Assembly (NCBI GenBank): GCA_017472685.1
Contig: JAFUOO010000011.1
Span: 62,001-126,000 of the forward strand
Direction: 5' to 3'
DNA from: Clostridia bacterium
Lineage (GTDB): Bacteria > Bacillota > Clostridia > UMGS1883
DNA: 64,000 nucleotides
Shown: one piece after another, positions 28,111 to 36,719 of the stretch
Layout of the letters: each line of letters starts with the position of its first letter
Numbering within the stretch: position 1 is the first letter of the stretch
The notes under the pieces: generated by a model
What the model was told of the DNA's origin: nothing
Databases searched by the model: none
The model's input: the letters and a program-made list of their open reading frames with translations, nothing else
Made by a program: the position numbers and the translations under genes

Positions 28111-28431
28111 CTATATATTTGTTTCTTTTTTCAGAATATCAACTGTTTTTACCATGCTCTCACGCTGTGCAGGGCTTATGTAGCCTAAACTCAGGAGCGA
28201 GTCAAGATAAAGGTATAGCTTGTCTGCTTCAACTGATGCACTTTTACGGAGCGCAGAAAGCTCTGTTTTTGCCAAAGCAGGGTTTTTCAAGGAATAACAG
28301 CTTTCGCACATTTTGCACAACGCATCAAAAAAACGGGAGGAAATAAGCGTTTCCGCTTTTTCTGTCTGCAGAAAACGGCAGAGATTTGTGCCCTTTTCCA
28401 GAAGATCCAGGGATAGTGATTTTTCGTTCAT
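28111..28431 (-). CDS. Small helical protein of unknown function
   Basis: The 106-aa product sits between dgkA and era with 10- and 15-base gaps and a GGAGGA site, so it is a real operon member. It looks wholly alpha-helical with several Cys residues (ALCKMCESCYSLKN) and leucine-rich C-terminal helices (KLYLYLDSLLSLGYI). The pattern recalls four-helix-bundle proteins of the S23/Avd type, but the match is weak and is offered only as a possibility. In many relatives cytidine deaminase occupies this place. Confidence 0.55.
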   Translation of the reverse strand: MNEKSLSLDLLEKGTNLCRFLQTEKAETLISSRFFDALCKMCESCYSLKNPALAKTELSALRKSASVEADKLYLYLDSLLSLGYISPAQRESMVKTVDILKKETNI

Positions 28432-28446
28432 AAATAGTCCTCCTTG

Positions 28447-28812
28447 TTATTTCAATAATGCTAAGCCATAGGGAACAAAAATGTACAAGCCGATAATTGC
28501 CGAGAGAAGAGCACATATAAGTGCGGCACCTGCACTTATGTCCTTAGCCTTACCTGCAAGAGGATGAAATTCGGGCGAGGCAAGGTCAACTAAAGCTTCT
28601 ATTGCCGAATTCATGCACTCGGCAAAAAGGCAAAGTGCGCAAAGGCTGTACACAACGCACCTTTCCCATTTAAGCAAGGGGAAAACAACTGAGCATATTA
28701 CAACCAATAGAGCCATTACAAGGTCAAAGCGGAAGTTACGCTCCGTTTTTATAACCTCTTTTATGCCCTTTAAGGCATATGTAAAACTTGAAAAAAAGCT
28801 TTTGTTTTTCAT
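28447..28812 (-). CDS. dgkA: Diacylglycerol kinase / undecaprenol kinase (DgkA family)
   Basis: The 121-aa membrane protein shows the DgkA pattern: FTYALKGIKEVIKTERNFR, three membrane helices, and the signature ECMNSAIEALVDLASPEFHPL with the catalytic Glu, followed by AKDISAGAAL. In Gram-positive bacteria this family mostly phosphorylates undecaprenol. It lies one base after ybeY. Confidence 0.92.
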   Translation of the reverse strand: MKNKSFFSSFTYALKGIKEVIKTERNFRFDLVMALLVVICSVVFPLLKWERCVVYSLCALCLFAECMNSAIEALVDLASPEFHPLAGKAKDISAGAALICALLSAIIGLYIFVPYGLALLK

Positions 28813-28813
28813 A

Positions 28814-29308
28814 TCATCGCCTCAGATCCATTTTTTCGGCAATTTCCTTTTCCAGTGCCCGCATAACGGTGGCATCGTCCTCTTCTATATGGTCAAAGCC
28901 CATAAGGTGCAACGCCGAATGAAGTGACAGAAAGCCCACCTCACGGATAAGCGAATGACCGTACTCCTCACTTTGCGCCTTGGCTTTTTCCAGGGAAAGC
29001 ATAATGTCACCTAAAAGAAGAGTGTCGCCGTCGTAGTCGCCCTCGTTTACCAAGGCTTCGCCCTCGGGTGAAAACTCAATAATGGGGAAGGAGAGCACAT
29101 CTGTTTCACGGTCAATCTTGCGATAAAGGGAATTAATTTCCCGTATTTTTTCGTTGTCAGTAATTGTAACGCTCACCTGAACGGGAACATCTGACCATTC
29201 AAGTGTGTCCAGTGTGGTTGCAACAGCTTCTTTTATCACAGCCTCAAGCTCCTCTGTAAAGGGAAGCTTGTCCTGCTCATTTTCAAATATAAAATCAATC
29301 ATTGCCAT
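28814..29308 (-). CDS. ybeY: Endoribonuclease YbeY (16S rRNA maturation)
   Basis: ATG 29308 is chosen because AAGGA lies eight bases upstream. The 164-aa protein has the zinc motif HSALHLMGFDH (H-x3-H-x5-H) and ETDVLSFP. YbeY takes part in 16S 3' end processing and ribosome quality control. It is translated four bases after the pgpH stop. Confidence 0.93.
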   Translation of the reverse strand: MAMIDFIFENEQDKLPFTEELEAVIKEAVATTLDTLEWSDVPVQVSVTITDNEKIREINSLYRKIDRETDVLSFPIIEFSPEGEALVNEGDYDGDTLLLGDIMLSLEKAKAQSEEYGHSLIREVGFLSLHSALHLMGFDHIEEDDATVMRALEKEIAEKMDLRR

Positions 29309-29312
29309 ATAA

Positions 29313-31337
29313 TCAGTCCTTTTTCTCGTTCTGAGGATAAAGAATTCGCTTGTGGAAATACTGGTCAAGTGTTTTTACAAAGGCAGCCTTTACCTTTTCA
29401 AGGTCAGAGAAGGTAAGTGATGTGCCCGACAGCTGACCTTCGGCTATTCTGCCCGAAACAATGTCGTCCACAACCTTTGCTGCATCCACATCGCCCTTTT
29501 CACGCATTGCTCTTACAGCCGCCTCGCAGGCATCCGCAAGCATAATTATTGTTGCTTCCTTGCTTTGCGGAACAGGTCCCTCATAAGTGAAAAGTGCGGG
29601 GTCTACATCGGGATTTTCACTTTTTGCCTTGTAAAGGAAATAAGCTGTGGTTGTAGTTCCGTGGTGCTGAGCGATAATGTCCTTCACTGCGGTGGGCAGG
29701 CGATGCTGCGTGGCAAGTCGCACACCGTCAGTCACATGCTTTAAAATTATTTCTGCACTTTCTTCATAGGGGAGCGTGTCGTGAGGGTTGCCTGCGCCGA
29801 ACTGGTTTTCCTTAAAGTATAAGGGGTTTTCCATTTTGCCGATATCGTGGTAGTATGCACCCACACGTGCTAAAAGGGCATTTGCACCGATAGCCTCTGC
29901 CGCCGCATCCGCCATGTTGGCAACGGTTAAAGAGTGGTGGTAGGAGCCGGGAGCCTTCATGAGCATTTTCTTTAAAAGCTTGTGCTCGGGGTTTGAAAGC
30001 TCGCCTAATTTCATGGGGGTTATAACGTCAAACATTGCTTCCCAGAAGGGGATTGTGCCTATGGTGAGTATGCCTCCGAAGAAGCCGCCCAGAAAGGCGT
30101 ATACAAGTATTATGAAAACATCAAGAATGCTTTTTGATGTATCAATCACTATTGCGCTGTAGGTAACGGCATATGCAAGTGAAGAGAGTGCCGTTGCGCT
30201 TAAAAGATGTGCTCTGCGGCGTACACGGGAGAATATGTATGCCGTTGCCGCGCCTGCAAGGATAAGTGCAAGGGTAACTGAAAAGTCGTTAGTCTGTATG
30301 CCTGCAAGAACAGCTATTATTATGTTTATAACGCAGGAAAGGTTGCTACCTAAAAGCAGTGCCACCAATGCGGGAATGAGCGATATTGGCATAACATACA
30401 GAATGTTTCCGCCGCTTTTTACGCCGAAAAGAATTATGAATGAGCCTGCAATTGTCAGCATGGAGCATATTACGGTGGTTATGGTTGTTGTTGTTGAAAC
30501 CTCTTTTTTGCCTAAGGTTATGTAGTAAAGAATGGCAAGCCCTATTGTGAGCAAAAGGAGGGAAACCACGCTTACCGTGTGGAAAACGTCAATCTGTATG
30601 GCACCCTTTACAAAGCCCAGCTCCTTGAGCATGGCAAGCTGTGCCTCGGTAATGATTTCACCGCGACGGGCTATTACCTGGTTTTTCATGTATGTAACGT
30701 TGGAAACAGCATTGGCTGCAACCTCCTTCTGGCGGAGGGTTTCCTCTGCGCTGTAGGTTTTGTTCACGCTTATTGATCCTTCGCAAAGATCAAGGGCAAT
30801 GAGTAAAACAGCAGCTTTTGTGTTGCCCAGGCTTGAAAAGTCCTTTTCAAACCTTTCCATGCCTTCGTTTTTATCGGTTACGCCCTCTGTCATTATATCT
30901 TTGAGAATGTCGGGCGCATTTTCTGCAACAAAGTCAAAATCACTATCCGATATTTCAAGGGCAGCGGTGTATGCCTTTTGGGAAAGATAGGTTTGATTTT
31001 CAATCGTTGTGCCCTCAGGCGCAGTGGATTCCTCCACGGGCTCTTCGCGCTTGCTGCGTATAAGGGTAAGTGCCTTGATAACGCGGTCAACAGCCAGATC
31101 AACGGAGCTGAAGTCCGTTACGTAAACATCCTCAACAGCTGCTGCAGCCGCTGCCTTTCGTGACTGGGTTGTAACGGTATCGGTAATTGTTCTTGTGGCG
31201 TATATGTCCTCGGGGCACACTCCGCCTACCGAGACATCGTACTGAGTTGACAAGCCCGAGGCAATAACCGTGCCCACGAGAGCCGCAAAGGTCAGCGCAA
31301 TCATAAAAATGCACAGAATTCTCTGTCGTAGTGTCAT
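29313..31337 (-). CDS. pgpH: 7TM-receptor HD-domain phosphodiesterase (PgpH family)
   Basis: The 674-aa protein has an N-terminal signal/anchor helix, an extracellular 7TMR-HDED sensor domain (about 40-250), seven membrane segments (about 255-445) and a cytosolic HD domain with ARVGAYYHDIGKMENP, followed by IAQHHGTT and a late metal-binding Asp (LADACEA). PgpH proteins hydrolyse c-di-AMP to pApA. It sits between phoH and ybeY, as in many Bacillota. Confidence 0.9.
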   Translation of the reverse strand: MTLRQRILCIFMIALTFAALVGTVIASGLSTQYDVSVGGVCPEDIYATRTITDTVTTQSRKAAAAAAVEDVYVTDFSSVDLAVDRVIKALTLIRSKREEPVEESTAPEGTTIENQTYLSQKAYTAALEISDSDFDFVAENAPDILKDIMTEGVTDKNEGMERFEKDFSSLGNTKAAVLLIALDLCEGSISVNKTYSAEETLRQKEVAANAVSNVTYMKNQVIARRGEIITEAQLAMLKELGFVKGAIQIDVFHTVSVVSLLLLTIGLAILYYITLGKKEVSTTTTITTVICSMLTIAGSFIILFGVKSGGNILYVMPISLIPALVALLLGSNLSCVINIIIAVLAGIQTNDFSVTLALILAGAATAYIFSRVRRRAHLLSATALSSLAYAVTYSAIVIDTSKSILDVFIILVYAFLGGFFGGILTIGTIPFWEAMFDVITPMKLGELSNPEHKLLKKMLMKAPGSYHHSLTVANMADAAAEAIGANALLARVGAYYHDIGKMENPLYFKENQFGAGNPHDTLPYEESAEIILKHVTDGVRLATQHRLPTAVKDIIAQHHGTTTTAYFLYKAKSENPDVDPALFTYEGPVPQSKEATIIMLADACEAAVRAMREKGDVDAAKVVDDIVSGRIAEGQLSGTSLTFSDLEKVKAAFVKTLDQYFHKRILYPQNEKKD

Positions 31338-31350
31338 TGTTAAATCTCCT

Positions 31351-32310
31351 TTAGCGTGAGTTTCTTCTTGCTTCGTATTTTTCGTATGCTGCTATAATCT
31401 TCTGAACAAGGGGATGACGTACAATGTCGGAGGCAGAAAGGTGGCAAATTGCCAAGGATTCAATGTCGCGGAGGATTTTAACGGCCTCCTTAAGACCGCT
31501 CCGCTTTCCGTCGGGAAGGTCAATCTGGGTAACATCGCCTGTTATTACACAGCGCGAGCCAAAGCCGATACGTGTTAAAAACATTTTCATCTGCTCGGGT
31601 GTGGTGTTCTGTGCCTCGTCCAGAATGATGAAGGCATCGTCAAGTGTTCTGCCTCGCATGTATGCGAGGGGCGCCACCTCGATTGAGCCGCGCTCAACAT
31701 ACTTCTGGTAGTTTTCAAAGCCCAGCATGTCAGCTAACGCGTCGTAAAGTGGACGAAGGTACGGGTCAACCTTCATCTGCAAATCGCCCGGGAGAAAGCC
31801 CAGCTTTTCGCCTGCTTCAACTGCGGGGCGTGTAAGGATAATGCGGGAAACCTCCTTCTTGCGGAAGGCGTCCACAGCCATGGCTACTGCAAGGTAGGTT
31901 TTGCCCGTACCGGCAGGGCCAATGGCAATAACTACGGTGTTGTTCTTAATTTTGTCAACATAAGCCTGCTGACCCTTTGTCTTGCACTTTACGGGTCTGC
32001 CCTTTGCGCTTATGCAGATGGTGTCGGCGCTTTTAGCGTAATCGGGGCTGAGCCCTGCCAGAGCCATGTCAATTGCATAGCGCACTGCCTGCTCGCTTAC
32101 CTCCTCGCCGTTGCGGTGCAGGGCAAAAAGGTTTTCAAAAACATTGCCCGCTCTTTCGCAGCTTTCGTCGTCGCCCACAATCTTTATAATTTCGCCTCGG
32201 TTTGTTATTTTTACGTTAAATGCCTTTTCCATAAGCTTTATATTGAAATCAAAGCTTCCGAAAACTGCAATGGTTTCGTCAATTGTCTGTGCCTGAATTA
32301 TCTTCTCCAA
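31351..32310 (-). CDS. phoH: PhoH-like ATPase
   Basis: The 319-aa protein has Walker A AIGPAGTGKTYLAVAMAV, Walker B AFIILDEAQNTTPEQMK and RCVITGDVTQIDLP. An N-terminal KH-like region (about 15-70) precedes the ATPase. PhoH2-type proteins are linked to RNA turnover, and the neighbours ybeY and era support a ribosome or RNA role. It overlaps yqfD by 32 bases. Confidence 0.92.
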   Translation of the reverse strand: MEKIIQAQTIDETIAVFGSFDFNIKLMEKAFNVKITNRGEIIKIVGDDESCERAGNVFENLFALHRNGEEVSEQAVRYAIDMALAGLSPDYAKSADTICISAKGRPVKCKTKGQQAYVDKIKNNTVVIAIGPAGTGKTYLAVAMAVDAFRKKEVSRIILTRPAVEAGEKLGFLPGDLQMKVDPYLRPLYDALADMLGFENYQKYVERGSIEVAPLAYMRGRTLDDAFIILDEAQNTTPEQMKMFLTRIGFGSRCVITGDVTQIDLPDGKRSGLKEAVKILRDIESLAICHLSASDIVRHPLVQKIIAAYEKYEARRNSR

Positions 32311-33463
32311 AATTCATCCTCCGCTCTTTGGCGATTGGCTCCTCACACAACGCACGCATTGTAAGGGTAACTTTCTCGCCGTCATCGTTTATAAAAGACT
32401 CGCTGTACACTACGGGAAAGCCCTTAGCTGAAAGTTCTGCAAGAAACTCTTCTTCACATGACTTTTTCATGCTGTCGATATCGTTTTCCTCGTATGTAAC
32501 CAAGACCTCGTGATACTCTGTTTTTGTAAAAGTTGCTCCAAAGGGTGCAAAAGTCCTATTATTCTCTATAATATCATAATTCTCATACAAAATGCTACTG
32601 TTTATGAAAAGTTTTAACCGAAATTTTTCAAAATTTATTGATAATCGTTCAAATTTATTGCCTGTAGGGGTGCGGATTTCGTTTTTGTGGGGAATAACAA
32701 CGCATTTTTCCTCCCACACGTTGCCGTAAACCTCGCCCGAGGCATGTATGTGCTTTTCAGTTTCACTATCCTGTGCCATTACGCCCTCAATCAGAAGCTG
32801 ACCCTTTAATACAGTATCACCTACGCTGACCTTTGCGATACCGTTTTTGGGCATTATTTTTGTTATAACTGCGTCATGGGTCGAGTATACGTTATAAAAA
32901 TCCTCCTCGTTGAAGATTTCGGGAGCAGGGGCACGGTGGGCAAACTTTACAATGGCGCTTGCTCCGCGTATGTCCACCCACAGCCACATAAGGTCGGGGT
33001 TGTCTATAAGGATTTGGTTTTTTACATTCCCGCGGTCAATGGTAAGCTTCAACGCACCCCTTTTAACACCGAGCCTTTCAAGCTCCTTTAAAATGAGCGC
33101 TTCCTCCTCCTTTGTGGCATCGATAATATTTACATGCCATATAAACTGCGTTGACAAAAATAGCAAAAGGAAAATGAGAAAGGGCGTAAGGATTGCCACA
33201 ACGCGGGTTTTGCGCTCGGCTAAAATGACGGGAAGCCCGCCCTGACGGATAGTTTTCAAACTGCCTGTTACCTTTTTGTCGGATAAAAGCAGCCTTCCAC
33301 CCTTTAAACTTACACTAAATTCAACTCGGTCGGGAGACGTGCGCACTATGTCGCGTATGAAGATGCCCTTGGCTGTTGCAATGTTTATTATTCTTTCGCA
33401 GAAGGTGCCTGTTGCCTCCATCCTGCAGTAGCCGAAAAGAAAATCTATAAGCTTAAGCTTCAT
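32279..33463 (-). CDS. yqfD: Sporulation protein YqfD
   Basis: The 394-aa protein has a YqfD-type N-terminus (IDFLFGYCRMEATGTFCERIIN), a single membrane helix near residues 90-108, and an extracytoplasmic region with a short beta domain (VSVGDTVLKGQLLIEG). YqfD is a sigma-E-controlled protein needed for efficient sporulation, with unknown biochemistry. The gene follows yqfC by 11 bases. Confidence 0.88.
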   Translation of the reverse strand: MKLKLIDFLFGYCRMEATGTFCERIINIATAKGIFIRDIVRTSPDRVEFSVSLKGGRLLLSDKKVTGSLKTIRQGGLPVILAERKTRVVAILTPFLIFLLLFLSTQFIWHVNIIDATKEEEALILKELERLGVKRGALKLTIDRGNVKNQILIDNPDLMWLWVDIRGASAIVKFAHRAPAPEIFNEEDFYNVYSTHDAVITKIMPKNGIAKVSVGDTVLKGQLLIEGVMAQDSETEKHIHASGEVYGNVWEEKCVVIPHKNEIRTPTGNKFERLSINFEKFRLKLFINSSILYENYDIIENNRTFAPFGATFTKTEYHEVLVTYEENDIDSMKKSCEEEFLAELSAKGFPVVYSESFINDDGEKVTLTMRALCEEPIAKERRMNFGEDNSGTDN

Positions 33464-33474
33464 GCACTCACCTC

Positions 33475-33759
33475 TTATTCAAAGCTCAGATTGCGTATAT
33501 CGCCTCTTACCGATATGCTTTCGTCGGTCATAAAGGCAAGGCGCAGATTTATTCCGTCTATGCGAACGATGCCGTCGCTGGTGTTGACCCTTACAGTATC
33601 GGGCGAAAAATCCATCAGTGATTTAAAGTTGTCAATCTCCAACGCTGCGGTGCCGTAAAGGGTTATGTTCGGGAGCGCGCCCAACGTTCCCGTGGCAAGG
33701 TCAAGAACGCTCTCAGCTTTTGAAAGCACACTTTTTTTTGATTTTTTGTTTTCCTTCAT
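33475..33759 (-). CDS. yqfC: Sporulation protein YqfC
   Basis: The 94-aa product matches the small YqfC family (LPNITLYGTAALEIDNFKS, VRIDGINLRL). It is the first gene of the yqfC-yqfD-phoH-pgpH-ybeY-dgkA-era block and diverges from the ylbJ-like gene, with only 64 bases between start codons. A GGATG-type site lies upstream. Confidence 0.88.
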   Translation of the reverse strand: MKENKKSKKSVLSKAESVLDLATGTLGALPNITLYGTAALEIDNFKSLMDFSPDTVRVNTSDGIVRIDGINLRLAFMTDESISVRGDIRNLSFE

Positions 33760-33823
33760 AAAATCATCCTTTCGGTATGTACAAATAAACTATACATATA
33801 TTTATTACGGGAGGGGTCAGATT

Positions 33824-34765
33824 ATGTTTATAGCAGTTTTGTTTATTCTCATTCTTTTTCCCGAGGAGGCGCAGATGGGTGCGATAGATGGGCTTAAGGC
33901 TGCCTTTGAAACTGTAACTGTAGCCATACTGCCCTTTGCGGTAGTGTCAAGTGCGCTCATATATTCGGGCTTTGCAAAAAAAATGGGCGATTTTTGTGCC
34001 CCTCTTTTTAAAAGGCTTAAGCTTCATCCCTACGGTGCTACGGCACTTATTACCGGTCTTCTGGGCGGCTACCCTACAGGCTGTAAGATAGCCTGCGAAA
34101 TGTATGGTGAGGGGCTTATTGATAAGGAGGAGTGCGAAAAAATCCTCTCTTACACAAATAACGGCGGGCTTATTTTTGCATTGAACGTGTGCGGAAATGC
34201 AATGTTTCAGGACAAAAGGGCAGGGGTTATAATTTTTATTGCATCGACTGTTTCTGCTCTTTTAGCAGGGCTTATTTTTGCAAGAGGCGATTACAGCGTA
34301 AAGACGGGTGAAAACAAAAAACTGCCCCTCATGGCAGCTTTAGGAAAAAGCATTGCATCAGGTGGCAGTGTGGTGTTGAATATTGTAGCATCCTTCATTG
34401 TTTTTTACGCTGTGGCAAGTGCGCTACGGCTTGATAATGTGCCATTTTTAGAGGGCATTTTTGAAATGACAAAGGGTGTGGCATATGCAGGAAAAATAAA
34501 AAACATTCCCCTTGCAGCCTTCTTTTTTTCCTTGGGCTCTCTGGGCGTTTTTGCCCAGAGTGCGGCTATATGCAGCGAGTATGACATAAGCTTGAAAAAA
34601 TATGTGCAAGGAAAGCTTTTGCAGGCAACAGGGGCGTTTTTGGTTGCATACTTAATTGTAAACCGACCCTTTTTCGGCAAAGAGATAGTTTTGTTTTCCT
34701 TTCTGGCAGTTGTGGGGGTTATATTTTCAATAAAAGCAATAAAAAAGCTCTACGCGAAAGCGTAG
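33824..34765 (+). CDS. YlbJ-like sporulation membrane protein (nucleoside-recognition/Gate domains)
   Basis: ATG 33824 is preceded by GGGAGGGG; earlier codons lie inside yqfC. The 313-aa protein has about eight hydrophobic segments, with the gate-like signature LLGGYPTGCKIACEMYGEG and TNNGGLIFALNVCGNAMF. These are hallmarks of YlbJ/SpoVV, which in Bacillus carries dipicolinic acid across the outer forespore membrane. It is shorter than Bacillus YlbJ (about 400 aa), mostly at the N-terminus. Facing yqfC suggests shared sporulation timing. Confidence 0.8.
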   Translation: MFIAVLFILILFPEEAQMGAIDGLKAAFETVTVAILPFAVVSSALIYSGFAKKMGDFCAPLFKRLKLHPYGATALITGLLGGYPTGCKIACEMYGEGLIDKEECEKILSYTNNGGLIFALNVCGNAMFQDKRAGVIIFIASTVSALLAGLIFARGDYSVKTGENKKLPLMAALGKSIASGGSVVLNIVASFIVFYAVASALRLDNVPFLEGIFEMTKGVAYAGKIKNIPLAAFFFSLGSLGVFAQSAAICSEYDISLKKYVQGKLLQATGAFLVAYLIVNRPFFGKEIVLFSFLAVVGVIFSIKAIKKLYAKA

Positions 34766-34772
34766 AGCTTTT
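34741..34772. terminator. Bidirectional terminator at the end of the ylbJ-like gene
   Basis: AAGCTCTACGC and GCGTAGAGCTT form an 11-bp stem around GAAA with A and T runs outside. The ylbJ-like stop codon lies in the right arm, so its last residues (KLYAKA) are encoded by the terminator. Confidence 0.85.
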
Positions 34773-34778
34773 ACTTGT

Positions 34779-34982
34779 TTATTTGCTTGCTAAGAAATCG
34801 TTGATTTTCTGTACAAGCTCATCGGGGTCAACACCGTGAACAAGAGCCGCCTGCTCTAAGCTTTCGCCACTTGCAGAGGGGCAACCTAAGCAGTGCATGC
34901 CGATTTCAAAAAAGATAGGAGCTGTTTCGGGGTCAATTCTCAAAACATCCATAATGATTGTGTCCTTAGTTACCTGTGCCAT
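34779..34982 (-). CDS. DUF1858 domain protein (small disulfide-redox-like)
   Basis: The 67-aa protein fits the DUF1858 family: TIMDVL-like start, [20 protein letters not shown] with the CxxC pair, then [15 protein letters not shown]. Such domains often accompany hybrid-cluster or other redox proteins and may take part in thiol or metal chemistry. It has GGAGGTG upstream and is separated from the HAD gene by 60 bases. Confidence 0.85.
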   Translation of the reverse strand: MAQVTKDTIIMDVLRIDPETAPIFFEIGMHCLGCPSASGESLEQAALVHGVDPDELVQKINDFLASK

Positions 34983-35042
34983 AATAACACCTCCGTGTAT
35001 AAAAATTGTTTGAAAACATTATATTCATTATTCCCGCAAATG

Positions 35043-36086
35043 TCAAGGTGTAATCATTTCCTTGATTGAGGGAAGAATATATTCTGCTTTTTCCTTTTCA
35101 AAGTAGCCGCGTGCTCTTTCACCTGAAACGCCTGTTAAAACTGCCAGGAAATCGCTTCCCATTTTCTTTGCGGCAAAAAGGTCGCTGCCTGCATCGCCTA
35201 CAACCAGTGCCTTTGAAAGAAGACTCTTGTCATAGTCGCCCGCAACTATCCTTTCGTCGGGATAGCTTGTTCTGTAAAGCGCCTTAAGGAAAATGTAAGG
35301 CTCGGGCTTTGTGAGAAGCACCTTTTTGCCCAAAGAAGCAAAATGCTCCTCGGCATTCATAATGTGTGTATAGGTTGCAATTGCATCACTCTCAAAAAAG
35401 CCTCTTATATCCCAGAGCTTCATTGGGTTTGAAACATCGCGGTCGCTTCTGCCTGTGGCAATCATGAGCTTTTTGCCCTTTTCTTTAAGTGTTTTAAGCA
35501 CTAAAAGAATGTCCTGGAGTTCTATTGCGGGAACCTCGCGCATTTCCATGGAGGGTTTCCCCGGGCAACGGGGCTTTGTGTTGTAAAAAACCTCAAACTC
35601 GTCACTGCCGAAGTACCACTCCTGAAACGAGTCGCGGCACATGTTCCATACAAGCTCATTTCTGCGGCAAACCTCTACGGGAAGGTTAAGATTCTCCGAT
35701 AAAAGACGGGCACATTCCTCATAAAGGTCAAATGCCATAAGGGAGCTACCGTTTATGTAGTGATAAACCTCCTCATAGGAGGAGCATTTCCCCGTGAGCA
35801 TGTATGTGAAAATTATGTAGCCCAAATCCCAGTTGGAATTTACACCCCGCTCCTTTACCAAGGTTATGGTTTTGTCGTTATAAAAAACCTCACTGCGGAT
35901 TTCTTTTACATTATCAAGGGCGGCGATGGGGTCAAAGGGCTTACTGCCGTAGTAATGAGGAGCATTCAACAGCTCGTACACCGTCAGTGCGGCAATGTCC
36001 CAATAATTCTGCTCGCTTGTGATAACGCCGTCCATGTCGAATATGATATATTCGTATTTGTCCAAAAATTGTGCACATTCAGCCAT
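35043..36086 (-). CDS. HAD-superfamily hydrolase with large cap insert
   Basis: The 347-aa protein has HAD motif I FDMDGV (Asp17, Asp19), motif II MIATGRSDRDV, motif III Lys in LTKPEPYIFLKAL and motif IV VVGDAGSDLFAAKKMG. The region from about residue 45 to 190 is an unusually large helical cap. It is probably a phosphatase. Its start overlaps the stop of the HisB-like gene by one base, so it belongs to the same cassette; a histidinol-phosphatase-like or related role is an inference from position only. Confidence 0.82.
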   Translation of the reverse strand: MAECAQFLDKYEYIIFDMDGVITSEQNYWDIAALTVYELLNAPHYYGSKPFDPIAALDNVKEIRSEVFYNDKTITLVKERGVNSNWDLGYIIFTYMLTGKCSSYEEVYHYINGSSLMAFDLYEECARLLSENLNLPVEVCRRNELVWNMCRDSFQEWYFGSDEFEVFYNTKPRCPGKPSMEMREVPAIELQDILLVLKTLKEKGKKLMIATGRSDRDVSNPMKLWDIRGFFESDAIATYTHIMNAEEHFASLGKKVLLTKPEPYIFLKALYRTSYPDERIVAGDYDKSLLSKALVVGDAGSDLFAAKKMGSDFLAVLTGVSGERARGYFEKEKAEYILPSIKEMITP

Positions 36087-36700
36087 CAGATTTCTTCAAC
36101 CTCGAATGTAACCTTGCCTGCAACACCGCTTGTCATGCCCTTGCGGCTTTCGTCAACGGTAAAGGCATTTTTAAGCGCAATACCGAAACTGCGGAAAATT
36201 GCCTCCCAGATGTGGTGTGTGTTTTCACCGCGTGTAAGGTCAATCTGCACTGTGCAGCAAGCGCCCTGGCAGAATGCGTCAAGGAACACCAAAAGCTCCT
36301 CAGAAGCCATGCCCTCAACATTTTCGGGAATGGAAACCGCAGGATAAAAACCGAAAAATGCTCTCTGCTCAAAGCTTATTGTTGTGTGTGCAAGCGCCTC
36401 GTCAATCATACCGAAGCCGTCGCCGAAGCCCATAACACCATCTGTCGTTTCAAGCTTTCTTGCAAAGGCTTTACCAAGCGCCTGCCCCAAATCCTCTGTA
36501 ACAAGGTGAGCAAGGCAGAAATCTGTAAGAGAAACCTCTGCTTCAATATTGAAGCCCGATCTCCACACTGTCTGTTCAATCATGTGATTTAAAAAGGGGA
36601 GAGGCGTCCTTATTTTGCTGCGGTAGTCCTTCTTAACGGGACCGTCAGAAAGAATTACCTGCATTGTGCTTTCTGTGGTTTTACGTGTAACTTTAATCAT
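36086..36700 (-). CDS. HisB-like (imidazoleglycerol-phosphate dehydratase family) protein, diverged
   Basis: The 204-aa protein is clearly of the HisB dehydratase fold: PFLNHMIEQ at 35-43, EDLGQALGKAF at 69-79, MIDEALA, and RGENTHHIWEA at 157-167. Several residues expected for manganese binding are changed. The usual FLDHM is FLNHM, the following RHG is RSG (Ser48), HHTVED is HLVTED (Leu66 for the second His), the GHAY His is Asp, and the NHAG His is lost. The C-terminal HHxxE (162-166) is kept. It may act on another substrate or be inactive. It is flanked by HisD-like and HAD genes. Confidence 0.8.
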   Translation of the reverse strand: MIKVTRKTTESTMQVILSDGPVKKDYRSKIRTPLPFLNHMIEQTVWRSGFNIEAEVSLTDFCLAHLVTEDLGQALGKAFARKLETTDGVMGFGDGFGMIDEALAHTTISFEQRAFFGFYPAVSIPENVEGMASEELLVFLDAFCQGACCTVQIDLTRGENTHHIWEAIFRSFGIALKNAFTVDESRKGMTSGVAGKVTFEVEEI

Positions 36701-36719
36701 TTCTATCTGTCCTTTTGTT

